In this document: positions 1-9,220 of the stretch, piece after piece
Layout of the letters: the number at the start of each line of letters is the position of its first letter
Position numbering within the stretch: position 1 is the stretch's first letter
NCBI RefSeq assembly: GCF_041154485.1
Contig: NZ_AP028669.1
Span: 3,100,001 to 3,164,000, forward strand
From: Variovorax sp. V93
GTDB taxonomy: Bacteria; Pseudomonadota; Gammaproteobacteria; Burkholderiales; Burkholderiaceae_C
Length of the DNA stretch: 64,000 nt
Direction of reading: 5' to 3'
The notes under the pieces: generated by a model
Database searches by the model: none
What the model was told of the DNA's origin: nothing
The model's input: only the letters and a program-made list of their open reading frames with translations
Position numbers and translations under genes: made by a program

Positions 1-1578
<1,578 letters not shown>

Positions 1579-3876
1579 TCAAACGCCCAGCTGCACCCGC
1601 ATGCCGATCCACACCGCACGCGGCGCGCCCGGCGCCACGAACTGCGCATTGCGCCATGCATCGGGCGCCGCCACCACGCCGCTCGCATCGAAGCCGTTGC
1701 GGCCCAGCTGGCCCGCGGTGGCATAGCGGCGGTTGAACACGTTCGCCACCTTGGCAAAAAGCTCCACGTTGGGTCCAAGCTTCCAGCGTGTCGTGAGGTC
1801 GAGCAGTGCGTAGCCGCCGATGCGGCCGCTGCCGCTGAAATCGGCCCCGTCGGGTGCGTGCAGGCCGTTCTCGTTGCCGCGCACCGTCTGCTTCGAATAC
1901 ACGCGGTACTGCGCTCCCAGCGTCCACTCGGGCGTCACGCGCCAGTCGACATTGAGCTTGAGCGAATGCGCCGGCAGCCCCGGCAGGCGGTCGCCGCGGC
2001 GCACCGCGATCTCGCCCTCGCCGGTGCAGGCGGGGCTGGTCTCGGCGCTGCTGTTCGCTTCGGCCACGAGGCAGGCCGGCGAGTCGTACCTCGCGCGCAG
2101 GTAGCTGTACGACAGCGACCAGTCGACGCGGTCCGTCTGCTGCGAAAGGCCGAGTTCCACGCCCTGGCGCAGGGTGCGCCCGAAGTTGCTGAAGTAGCCG
2201 CGCGAGAGCCCGCTGCTCACGAACAGCAGGTCGTCCTTGTTGACGGTGCGGAACACCGAGGCGTTCCAGCGCATGCCGGACTCGAGCGTGCCGCGCAATC
2301 CGGTTTCGAATGTCTGCGACACCACCTGCTTGAGCGGCGGATCGGACTGCAGCGCATTGGGCAGCACGCAAGCGTTGGCCGGGTCGGAGCAGCCGAGCTC
2401 GATCGGGCTCGGCGCGCGGCTGCCCTGGCTCCAGCCCGCGTAGGCCGTGAGCCGCGGCGTGGCCTGCCATGTGAGGCCGATGGCGGGATTGAACTTCTTG
2501 TAGCGGCCTTCGCCATCGAGCTGCGTGGACAGCCCGAGCAAGGCGCGCCCCTCGTCGCGGGTGCTCACGCGGGTGTCGTTGTAGCGGCCCGAGAGGCTCA
2601 GCTGCAGGTTCGGCCGCAGGCTCACCAGGTCGGAAAAATAGAGGCTCGCAGTGCGGCTCCTGCCCGCGAGCAGCGCATCGACTTCGGCTTCTTCCTGCGG
2701 CACCACCGCGCGCGTGGAGTCCAGCAGGCCCTCGGCCTCGGTCTGGCGGAAGTGCGTGCGCGCGCGGTCCACCGAGGCACCGAAGGTGAGCTGGTGAATG
2801 CCCGCGGCATAGGTCGACTGCAGCGCCACGCCTTCGCCATGCTGGCGCGTGTAGGTGCGGTTCTCCACGCCCGTGGCCTCGTTGTCCGGCGGATTGAAAT
2901 CGTCGTTGAGGTCGCCATTGAGCGTGCTGTAGCGCGAACGCCGCGAGTAGGCGGTCATGGAAATCGTCTGCTGGTCGCTCAGGCGGTAGCTGGCGTTGAG
3001 CGTGAGCATCGACATGCGGTTGTTGGTGCGGTCGGGCCGCGTGTAGACCTGCTTGCGGTTCTGCATCAGCATCGACTCGGGCAGCAGGCCGTTGCCGATC
3101 ATCCGGTTGTCGCCATGGGTGAAGCTCAGGTCCCAGGAAAGCCTTCCGCTGTCCTGCCCGACCTTGGCAAACAGCTGGCGCACGCGCGAGGGCGAGAAAT
3201 TGCGCCAGCCGTCTTCGTTGAGGCCGCCGAGCGCGAGGAACAGGTGCCCGCCTTCGGCCAGCTTGCGGCCATGCGTGAGCTCGGTGCTCACGCGGCCGAA
3301 GGAGCCGGCCTGCAGCTCCAGCTCGGTGCCGGGGTGCGTGTCGCCGCGCTTGGTCTGCAGCGACAGCGCACCGCCGAGCGTGTTGAGGCCGAACAGCGGG
3401 TTGGAGCCCGGCAGCAGCGTGATGCTCGAGATGGCGGCCTTCGGGATCAGGTCCCAGTTCACCACGTCGCCGAAGGGCTCGTTGATGCGCACGCCGTCCT
3501 GGTACACCGACAGGCCCTGCGGCGTGCCGAGCACCGGGCTCGCGCTGAAGCCGCGGTAGTTCACGTCGACCTGGTACGGGTTGCCCTGGATCTCGTTCAC
3601 GTTCACGCTGGGCAGCTGCGTGGCCATGAAGTCCGGCAGGTTCAGGCTCTGCACGCGGCGCAGGTGCAGGTCGTCGGCGGTCTGCACGTTGGACGGAATC
3701 TGGTCCTTCGGCACCTCGATGCCCGGCACCGGCGTGGTGGCGACCACCTCGACGGCCGGCAGGCTGCCCGGCTGGGCCGCGCCGGCCTCCTGCGCCTGTC
3801 CGGGCATGGGGCAGGCAGCGGCCGCCACGGCAAGGCCGATCAGCCGGCGGGTGGTGGGCAATTTCGGTCGGCTCAC
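1579..3876 (-). CDS. TonB-dependent outer-membrane receptor (possible lanthanide receptor)
   Basis: A 765-residue outer-membrane beta-barrel receptor that would take a scarce ligand across the outer membrane using TonB energy. A signal peptide (RRLIGLAVAAAACPMPGQA) is followed by a TonB-box-like stretch (VEVVATT), a plug domain (LNLPDFMATQLPSVNVNEIQ; SVYQDGVRINEPFGDVVNWD) and a long barrel ending in a C-terminal GMRVQLGV strand. The GTG start at 3876 has AGGGGGAG about 7 bases upstream; no ATG fits in frame. It is the last gene of a six-gene operon 13 bases after a Bug-type binding protein. In Methylorubrum the lanthanide receptor LutH is encoded with similar ABC genes, so a lanthanide-chelate ligand is my inference; an iron-siderophore or other metal complex is possible. 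Confidence 0.85.
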   Translation of the reverse strand: MSRPKLPTTRRLIGLAVAAAACPMPGQAQEAGAAQPGSLPAVEVVATTPVPGIEVPKDQIPSNVQTADDLHLRRVQSLNLPDFMATQLPSVNVNEIQGNPYQVDVNYRGFSASPVLGTPQGLSVYQDGVRINEPFGDVVNWDLIPKAAISSITLLPGSNPLFGLNTLGGALSLQTKRGDTHPGTELELQAGSFGRVSTELTHGRKLAEGGHLFLALGGLNEDGWRNFSPSRVRQLFAKVGQDSGRLSWDLSFTHGDNRMIGNGLLPESMLMQNRKQVYTRPDRTNNRMSMLTLNASYRLSDQQTISMTAYSRRSRYSTLNGDLNDDFNPPDNEATGVENRTYTRQHGEGVALQSTYAAGIHQLTFGASVDRARTHFRQTEAEGLLDSTRAVVPQEEAEVDALLAGRSRTASLYFSDLVSLRPNLQLSLSGRYNDTRVSTRDEGRALLGLSTQLDGEGRYKKFNPAIGLTWQATPRLTAYAGWSQGSRAPSPIELGCSDPANACVLPNALQSDPPLKQVVSQTFETGLRGTLESGMRWNASVFRTVNKDDLLFVSSGLSRGYFSNFGRTLRQGVELGLSQQTDRVDWSLSYSYLRARYDSPACLVAEANSSAETSPACTGEGEIAVRRGDRLPGLPAHSLKLNVDWRVTPEWTLGAQYRVYSKQTVRGNENGLHAPDGADFSGSGRIGGYALLDLTTRWKLGPNVELFAKVANVFNRRYATAGQLGRNGFDASGVVAAPDAWRNAQFVAPGAPRAVWIGMRVQLGV

Positions 3877-3889
3877 GGCGTTCTCCCCC

Positions 3890-4903
3890 TCAAGTGCCGG
3901 TGCGCGCGAGGCCCAGCTTTTCGACGATGGCGCGCTCCTGCGCGAAGATTTCGCGGCACGACTGCGCGTAGGCCTCCGGACCGAGGTAGTCGACCTCCTG
4001 GTCGTACTTGGCGAGTTCGTCCCTGAAGCGCGGGTCGAACATGGCTTTCTTGAAAGCGTCGTGCAGCACCGCCACCACGCCGCGCGACAGGCCGCGCGGG
4101 CCGGCCAGCCCATAGGGCGACTTGGCCACGATGTCGAAACCGAGCTCGCGCAGCACGGGCACCTGTGGCCAGCGCTTCGAACGCTCGCCGGAAAAGATCG
4201 CCAGCAGCCGCAGCGTGCCCGCATCGACCGCGGGCCCGAAGCCGGTGGAATTGACGCCGGCCATCACCTGCCCGCCCGCAATCGCGTTGAGCTGCTCGGC
4301 CGTGCCCTTGTACGGCACATGGATGTAGCGCAGGCCGCGCGCCGTGAACAGCGTCTCCAGCACCATGTGCGGCGTGGTGCCGATGCCGTTGGTGGCAATG
4401 GTCAGTTCGCCGGGCCGGGCCCGCGCGAATGCGAACATGTCTTCGAGCGAACGCATCGGGCTGCCGGCCGCGACCAGCACGCCGAAGGTGACGCTGGACA
4501 CCTGGATGATCGGCGTCACGTCGCGGATCGGGTCCCACAGCACCTTCTGCGTGTGCGGCGCGCGGAACACCGGCTGCGGCATCTGGGCGATGGTGTAGCC
4601 GTCGGGCCGCGCCTGCTGCAGCACCGGCATGGCCAGCGTGCCGCCGGCGCCGCCGCGGTTTTCGGTCAGCACCGGCTGCCCGAGCGCAACCGAGGCCAGC
4701 TCGGCCAGGATCCGCAGCGAGATGTCGGTGGCGCCGCCCGCGGGCCAGGGCACCCACAGCGTGACGGGCCGCGAAGGAAAGGGCTCGGTCGACGCCATCG
4801 CCCGGGCCAAGGGCAATGCGCCCAGTGCCAGCACGCCGGCCCCGCGCAGCCAGCTGCGCCGGGTGGCGCCGCCCTGCCCGCCCGCGGCCTGCCTCCGGCT
4901 CAT
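3890..4903 (-). CDS. Bug/TctC-family periplasmic solute-binding protein
   Basis: A 337-residue extracytoplasmic binding protein of the Bug (TctC) family, which is very abundant in Burkholderiales and usually binds small carboxylates. The N-terminus carries a near-Tat motif (TRRSWLRGAGVLALGALPLA) ending at AMA. Family landmarks are VTLWVPWPAGGATDISLRIL, NRGGAGGTLA, ATNGIGTTPHMVLE and YIHVPYKGTAEQLNAIAGG. It overlaps the permease stop by ATGA and lies directly before the TonB receptor, so it is translated as part of the transporter operon. Lut clusters known to me do not contain such a protein. It may bind an organic carrier of the metal, or simply be an unrelated orphan binding protein; the ligand cannot be read from sequence. 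Confidence 0.88.
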   Translation of the reverse strand: MSRRQAAGGQGGATRRSWLRGAGVLALGALPLARAMASTEPFPSRPVTLWVPWPAGGATDISLRILAELASVALGQPVLTENRGGAGGTLAMPVLQQARPDGYTIAQMPQPVFRAPHTQKVLWDPIRDVTPIIQVSSVTFGVLVAAGSPMRSLEDMFAFARARPGELTIATNGIGTTPHMVLETLFTARGLRYIHVPYKGTAEQLNAIAGGQVMAGVNSTGFGPAVDAGTLRLLAIFSGERSKRWPQVPVLRELGFDIVAKSPYGLAGPRGLSRGVVAVLHDAFKKAMFDPRFRDELAKYDQEVDYLGPEAYAQSCREIFAQERAIVEKLGLARTGT

Positions 4904-5787
4904 GGCCCGCCTCCGCCGCGCTTGGTCAGGCCGCCGAAGCCGCGCTGCGGGTCGTAGCCCCAGCAGGCGAGCCCGAAGAAGACGACCAGGCAGCCCAGCA
5001 CCACGTAGGGCGCCAGGCCCGGGTCCTTGCCGTAGAGCGCGAAGCGGATCCACTCCACCGCGTAGGTGAAGGGATTGAAGCGCGCCAGCTGGTACACCCA
5101 TTCGGCGCCCGATTCCTGCAGCTTCCACAGCGGGTAGAGCGCGGTCGAGAGGAAGTACATCGGGAAGATGACGAAATTCATCGTGCCCGCGAAGTTCTCC
5201 AGCTGCTTGATGTGCACCGACAGCAGCAGCCCGAGCGCGCCCAGCATGAGCGCGCCGGCCGCCAGCGCCACCAGCGCATGCAGGCCGGCAAGCGACAGCA
5301 GCGGCAGCTCGGTGCCGATCAGCGCCGCCACCACCACGAACACCAGCGCCTGCAGCACCGACAGCAGCGCGGTGGCGCAGAGCTTGGAGAACAGCAGCCA
5401 CGGCCGCGGCAGCGGCGCCGTGAGCAAGAGGCGCATCAAGCCCATCTCGCGGTCGTAGACCATGGCCAGCGACGACTGCATGCCGTTGAACAGCAGCACC
5501 ATGCCGACCAGCCCCGGCACGATGTAGACGTCGTACGGAATGTAGGTGTCGTAGGGCTCGACGATCGCGACGCCGAACACGTTGCGGAAACCGGCCGCGA
5601 ACACCGCCAGCCACAGCAGCGGCCGCACCAGCGCCGACACCAGCCGGCCGGTCTGCTGCGAGAACTTGTAGAGCTCGCGCAGCATGATGGCGCGCATCGC
5701 CTGCAGCGCGTGGCCCAGCCCGCGACGCGCCAGCGGTTCGGCCTGTTCGCCCGCAGGCTTTGGGGTTTCTAGCGCGCGATCGGACAT
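4900..5787 (-). CDS. ABC-2 type transporter permease of the PQQ/lut-like system
   Basis: A 295-residue ABC-2 family integral membrane protein with about six transmembrane segments (for example LVSALVRPLLWLAVFAAGF, LVGMVLLFNGMQSSLAMVY, ALVALAAGALMLGALGLLL and a C-terminal segment near LVVFFGLACWGY). The motif YDREMGLMRLLLTAPLPRPW is typical of the family. It would form the membrane channel for the ATPase encoded at 7985-8698. The ATG at 5787 lies inside the 3' end of the preceding binding-protein gene (19-base overlap), which indicates translational coupling. Homologues sit beside PQQ alcohol dehydrogenases and correspond in position to LutF of Methylorubrum. ABC-2 proteins often export, so the direction of transport is open. 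Confidence 0.88.
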   Translation of the reverse strand: MSDRALETPKPAGEQAEPLARRGLGHALQAMRAIMLRELYKFSQQTGRLVSALVRPLLWLAVFAAGFRNVFGVAIVEPYDTYIPYDVYIVPGLVGMVLLFNGMQSSLAMVYDREMGLMRLLLTAPLPRPWLLFSKLCATALLSVLQALVFVVVAALIGTELPLLSLAGLHALVALAAGALMLGALGLLLSVHIKQLENFAGTMNFVIFPMYFLSTALYPLWKLQESGAEWVYQLARFNPFTYAVEWIRFALYGKDPGLAPYVVLGCLVVFFGLACWGYDPQRGFGGLTKRGGGGP

Positions 5788-6950
5788 AGCTTCTCCGGTG
5801 CATCGGCGCCCAGCGTGTCGAGCACGTTGCGCGGGTGCAGCACGCCTTCGGCCGGCGCCTGCGCGATCACGCCCTGCCCATCGGTCAGCAGCATGGGCTG
5901 GCGCAGCTGGCCGTCCCAGGCGCGGAAGCTCAGGCTGGTGCCCTTGGACCCGTCGAGCGTGCTCTTGCCGATGGCCTGGGCCCAGGCCGCATTCGGCCCC
6001 TTGGGCGCGGCAATGGCGGCGGCCGCCAGGGTCTTGCCGGCCATCCATGCGGCCCAGTCCTGCGCGGTCATCGGGCGTTTCGCGGCCTTGGCGAAGCGGC
6101 GCGAGACCTGCGGCGCGCCGTAGCGCTCGAACTGCGCATGCCAGGCCAGCGCCACCAGCCCGCCGTCGCCCACCACCGGCCGCGGCAGCACCGTGCGGTA
6201 GGGCAGCATGCGCGCGAATTCGCCGTCGCTGTCGACCACCCACACGGCGTCATAGCTGTTGCCGGCCGTGAGCAGCAGCGGGTTGGCGAGATCACGCTCG
6301 CGCGGGTCGGCCGAGAGCTTGAACGGCTTGCTGGCCACCACCTGCAGGCCGTAGCGCCTGATCGACGCCTGCACGGTGGCCGCACGCAGCGCGTCCTGCG
6401 GGCTGCCACCCACCAGCAGGAGCAGCTTGCTCCATTTGCGCGACACCAGCGTCTGCGCCAGCGCATCGCTGCGCATCCGTTCACTGGGAATCAGGTGGAA
6501 CATGCGGGCGCGGCAATCCTGCTGGCGCAGCCGGTCGGAGGCGTCGCCCAGGTTCAGCACCGGCAGCTTCACGGCATCGGCCACGGCCAGCGTCCATTCG
6601 GCCGGCAGGTCGGTCAGCAGCACCGCCGCGCCGTTCTTCTCGGCCGCCACCGCGGCGGCGCGCGCCGCCTCGAGGGTCGCGGCCGGCGCGCTGGCCAGCG
6701 CCACCTCGGCACCCGCGGCCTCCAGTTCGAACTTCGTCTCCTCGAGCGCGACCTCGAGCCCGTCGGAAAGCCGGCCGCCCGGGTGTCCCAGGTAGGCACG
6801 CTCCAGCCGCGAGCGCTCCAGGCGCGGATCGTCGTCCGGCGTGATCAGCGTGGCCTTGAGCACGGCCGCGCCCGCCGCCGCCGGCGCCACGAGCGCCACG
6901 GCCATCAACCACGCGCCCGCGAAGCAGGAAGCCGTTGCGCGCGTCCTCAT
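5769..6950 (-). CDS. Periplasmic ABC binding protein of the PQQ-dehydrogenase-associated system (LutA-like)
   Basis: A 393-residue exported protein with a signal peptide (AGAWLMAVALVAPAAAGA) and a type I periplasmic binding fold like that of branched amino-acid binding proteins: LEVALEETKFELEAAGAEV, AAVLLTDLPAEWTLAVADAV, VLNLGDASDRLRQQDCRARM and KLLLLVGGSPQDALRA. The pattern matches the family described as ABC substrate-binding protein of PQQ-dependent alcohol dehydrogenase systems, to which LutA of Methylorubrum belongs. It overlaps the upstream beta-propeller gene by ATGA and the downstream permease by 19 bases. A link to lanthanide handling is inferred from the neighbours; no metal ligand motif is obvious. 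Confidence 0.82.
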   Translation of the reverse strand: MRTRATASCFAGAWLMAVALVAPAAAGAAVLKATLITPDDDPRLERSRLERAYLGHPGGRLSDGLEVALEETKFELEAAGAEVALASAPAATLEAARAAAVAAEKNGAAVLLTDLPAEWTLAVADAVKLPVLNLGDASDRLRQQDCRARMFHLIPSERMRSDALAQTLVSRKWSKLLLLVGGSPQDALRAATVQASIRRYGLQVVASKPFKLSADPRERDLANPLLLTAGNSYDAVWVVDSDGEFARMLPYRTVLPRPVVGDGGLVALAWHAQFERYGAPQVSRRFAKAAKRPMTAQDWAAWMAGKTLAAAAIAAPKGPNAAWAQAIGKSTLDGSKGTSLSFRAWDGQLRQPMLLTDGQGVIAQAPAEGVLHPRNVLDTLGADAPEKLCPIAR

Positions 6951-7945
6951 TCGACGATCACGAGCCCATAGGGCACGCGCCCTACCGGAACGCTCTTGAC
7001 GGCCTTGGCGCCGGCCACGTCGACCACCGTCACGTCGTCGCTCAGGCCGTTGACGACGTAGAGCCGCGCCTGCGCCTTGTCGAGCGTGACGTTCCAGGCC
7101 CGCTTGCCGACCAGCACCAGCGAGCCGACCTTGCGGCCGGGCACGTCGACGAAGGCCACGTGGTTGGCGCGGCCAAGGCCCACGAAGGCCCGCTTGCCGT
7201 CGCTCGTCATCTGGATGCCCACGGGCGTGATGTCCTCGGCGCGCGCGCCTTTCACTTCGAACTTGAGCGTGTCGATCACCTCGTTGGTGGCGGTGGAGAC
7301 GATACTGACGCTCGCGCCCAGCTCGTTGGTGACCCAGAGCTCCTTGCCGTCGGGCGTGATGGCCATGCGCCGCGGGCGCTTGCCGACCTTGATGTTCTTC
7401 ACGACCTTGCCGCTGGCCGTGTCGATCACGTGCACCAGGCTTGCCACCTCCGACGTGACGTACAGCGTCTTGCCGTCGGCGCTGACCTTGACGCCCTCCG
7501 GCTCCGCGCCCACCTTGACCGAGCGCAGCTTCTTGCCGCTGGCCGCGTCGATGAAGCTGGCCTCGCCCGCATCCTCGTTGGAGACATAGATGACCTTGCC
7601 GTCGGGCGACAGGTCGAAAGCCTCGGGTTCGTCGCCCAGCGGAATGCGCCGCACCGACTTGCCGCTCGCGGGGTCGATCAGGTCGGCCTGGTTGGAATCG
7701 GTGCAGGCCACCATGATCTGGCGCTCGGGCGTGAGCTGGATGTGGCGCGCGCGCTTGCAGGTCGGGATCGTGCCCTTCACGGCCAGGGTTGCCAGGTCGA
7801 TCATCGTCAGCGCGCTGTCCTTCTCGCTCGACACATAGGCGGTGCCCTGCGCCAGCGCGGCGGCGCTTGCGGCGGCCAGCGCGAACGCGCTAGCGGCCGC
7901 GCGGAACCGGGCGCGCGCAAGCGGGGGCAGGAAAGGTTGCGGCAT
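6947..7945 (-). CDS. Periplasmic YVTN-type beta-propeller protein, PQQ/lut-associated
   Basis: A 332-residue secreted protein. A signal peptide (AASAFALAAASAAALA, cut near AQG) is followed by about seven repeats of the form TLYVTSEVASLVHVIDTASGKVV and DGKVIYVSNEDAGEASFID, typical of seven-bladed YVTN beta-propellers. Members of this family are encoded with PQQ-dependent catabolism genes, and a propeller is also part of the lut cluster of methylotrophs. It lies between the ATPase gene (39 bases upstream) and the LutA-like gene (ATGA overlap). A related propeller is encoded at 13593-14576 in the xoxF operon. The role is unknown; scaffold or metal/PQQ binding in the periplasm is possible. Confidence 0.85.
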   Translation of the reverse strand: MPQPFLPPLARARFRAAASAFALAAASAAALAQGTAYVSSEKDSALTMIDLATLAVKGTIPTCKRARHIQLTPERQIMVACTDSNQADLIDPASGKSVRRIPLGDEPEAFDLSPDGKVIYVSNEDAGEASFIDAASGKKLRSVKVGAEPEGVKVSADGKTLYVTSEVASLVHVIDTASGKVVKNIKVGKRPRRMAITPDGKELWVTNELGASVSIVSTATNEVIDTLKFEVKGARAEDITPVGIQMTSDGKRAFVGLGRANHVAFVDVPGRKVGSLVLVGKRAWNVTLDKAQARLYVVNGLSDDVTVVDVAGAKAVKSVPVGRVPYGLVIVE

Positions 7946-7984
7946 GCGATGTCTCCATTCTTTTTGGCTCGGATAGTTCTTGAT

Positions 7985-8698
7985 TCAGGCGGTGCGTGCG
8001 ATGAAGCCCGCCTCCAGCGTGGCGCCGCCAAGGCTCTGGCCCACCTGCGCCGGCGTTCCGTCCGCCAGCAGCTGTCCCTTGTGCAGCACCAGCACGCGGT
8101 CGGCCTCCTCGGCCTCCTCGACCCGGTGCGTGGCCCACAGCACGCACACGCCGCGCTCGCGCACATCCGCATGCAGGGCCGCGAGCAGATCCTGGCGCGA
8201 TCTGGGATCGAGCCCGACGGTGGCTTCGTCCATCAGCAGCACGGCAGGCCGGTGCAGCCCTGCGCGCGCCAGCTCGACCTTGCGCCGGTTGCCGCCCGAC
8301 AGCTCGCGCACCTTGCGGTCGAGGTCGGCGTCGATGTTCAGGCGCTCGCAGGCCGACGCAATGCGCTCGGCCGCAAGCCGCCGCGGCAGGCCGTGCAGGT
8401 CGGCCTGGAACAGCAGGTTGCGCCGGATGCTCAGGTCGAGGTCGAGCGACATCTGCTGGAACACGACGCCGATGTGCCGCAGCGCCGCAGTCGCCGAACG
8501 GCGCAGCGAATGGCCGGCCACCTCGACCTCGCCTTCGTCGGCCGCGAACATGCCCGTGAGCACCTGGAACAGCGTCGACTTGCCCGCGCCGTTGGGTCCG
8601 AGCAGCGCCACGAACTGGCCCGCAGGCAGATGCAGCGACAACGACTGCAGCGCCGTGCGCGTGCCATAGCGCTTGGTTAAGTCGATGGTTCGCAGCAT
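7985..8698 (-). CDS. ABC transporter ATP-binding protein of the PQQ/lut-like system
   Basis: A 237-residue cytoplasmic ATPase. Walker A is GPNGAGKST at residues 34-42, the Q-loop lies in VVFQQMSLDLDLSI, the ABC signature is LSGGNRRKVELARAG, Walker B is AVLLMDEATVGLD and the switch His is in WATHRVEEAE. It powers the permease at 4900-5787. It is the first gene of the minus-strand operon that ends with the TonB receptor, and it is divergent from xoxF with a 522-base shared region. The family is that of ABC ATPases linked to PQQ alcohol dehydrogenases (LutE-like in position). The sigma54-type promoter at 8761-8778 would drive it. Confidence 0.9.
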   Translation of the reverse strand: MLRTIDLTKRYGTRTALQSLSLHLPAGQFVALLGPNGAGKSTLFQVLTGMFAADEGEVEVAGHSLRRSATAALRHIGVVFQQMSLDLDLSIRRNLLFQADLHGLPRRLAAERIASACERLNIDADLDRKVRELSGGNRRKVELARAGLHRPAVLLMDEATVGLDPRSRQDLLAALHADVRERGVCVLWATHRVEEAEEADRVLVLHKGQLLADGTPAQVGQSLGGATLEAGFIARTA

Positions 8699-8760
8699 GT
8701 AGATCGATGGGATTCGCCGGGCTTTGGGCGTCTCAATGGTATGGGCCGTTTGCCTTCGAG

Positions 8761-8778
8761 CCGCAAATTCCGTGCCTC
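8761..8778 (-). promoter_or_regulatory. Sigma54-type promoter for the lut-like operon
   Basis: Minus strand reads AGGCACGGAATTTGCG: GG and GC are exactly 10 bases apart and the hexamers GGCACG and TTGC equal the sigma54 consensus (TGGCACG-N4-TTGC) except the first base. The predicted start near 8751 gives a leader of about 53 bases before the ATPase gene. Confidence 0.65.
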
Positions 8779-9115
8779 TGGAATTCGAGGGTTTTCACCG
8801 TGATGCGTCGCCGTCCGTTGGCTCGCGCGAAGGCCTGCCAGCCCGCTGCAAGCCATGGCCGCCCGACATTCGTCACGTCGCACGAGACACTTTGCGTCAA
8901 ATTTGATGCGCACATGATGCAGGGCTACGGCAATGCGTGGCGGGAGGCCCCGGCCAGCACACCGAACGCCCGGGATTTCCCTAGGTCCGGATCGCGTTGC
9001 AGCACGCCGCCGCGCACTGCGCGAAGGCCGCCTCGCGCACGCCTGTTCCGAGTGGCGCCACCTGTCTTCGCATGAAGCGCGCACCGGCTGCCGAAGTGCT
9101 CCACGCTGGAACTGG

Positions 9116-9133
9116 CAGGCATGGATGTTGCGG
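9116..9133 (+). promoter_or_regulatory. Sigma54-type promoter for xoxF
   Basis: Plus strand reads AGGCATGGATGTTGCG with GG (9118-9119) and GC (9130-9131) 10 bases apart. It differs from the core consensus at one position and closely resembles the site on the opposite strand at 8761-8778. The predicted start near 9143 leaves a leader of about 78 bases before the xoxF ATG. Confidence 0.6.
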
Positions 9134-9220
9134 ACCGCAGCATTCGCCAAGGTGATCGAAAGATCCGCAGGCTGCCGCCATGACCATGTTCAAAACCCAC
9201 TGAAATGTGAGGAGACATCT

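Larger units (their letters stand above)
8699..9220 (+). other. Divergent regulatory region between lut-like operon and xoxF
   Basis: A 522-base stretch with no credible gene. It holds a sigma54-type promoter on each strand (8761-8778 minus; 9116-9133 plus), leaving about 340 bases between them for activator sites. A GAGACACTTTGCGTC stretch lies near 8884. Open frames across it are only upstream extensions of xoxF or frame shadows. Confidence 0.6.

Noticed and set aside
1858..4026. Long plus-strand open frame (722 codons) across the TonB receptor
   Set aside because: Antisense shadow caused by high GC; translation is low-complexity, rich in Arg, Ala and His, with no family similarity, while the minus strand encodes a clear receptor.
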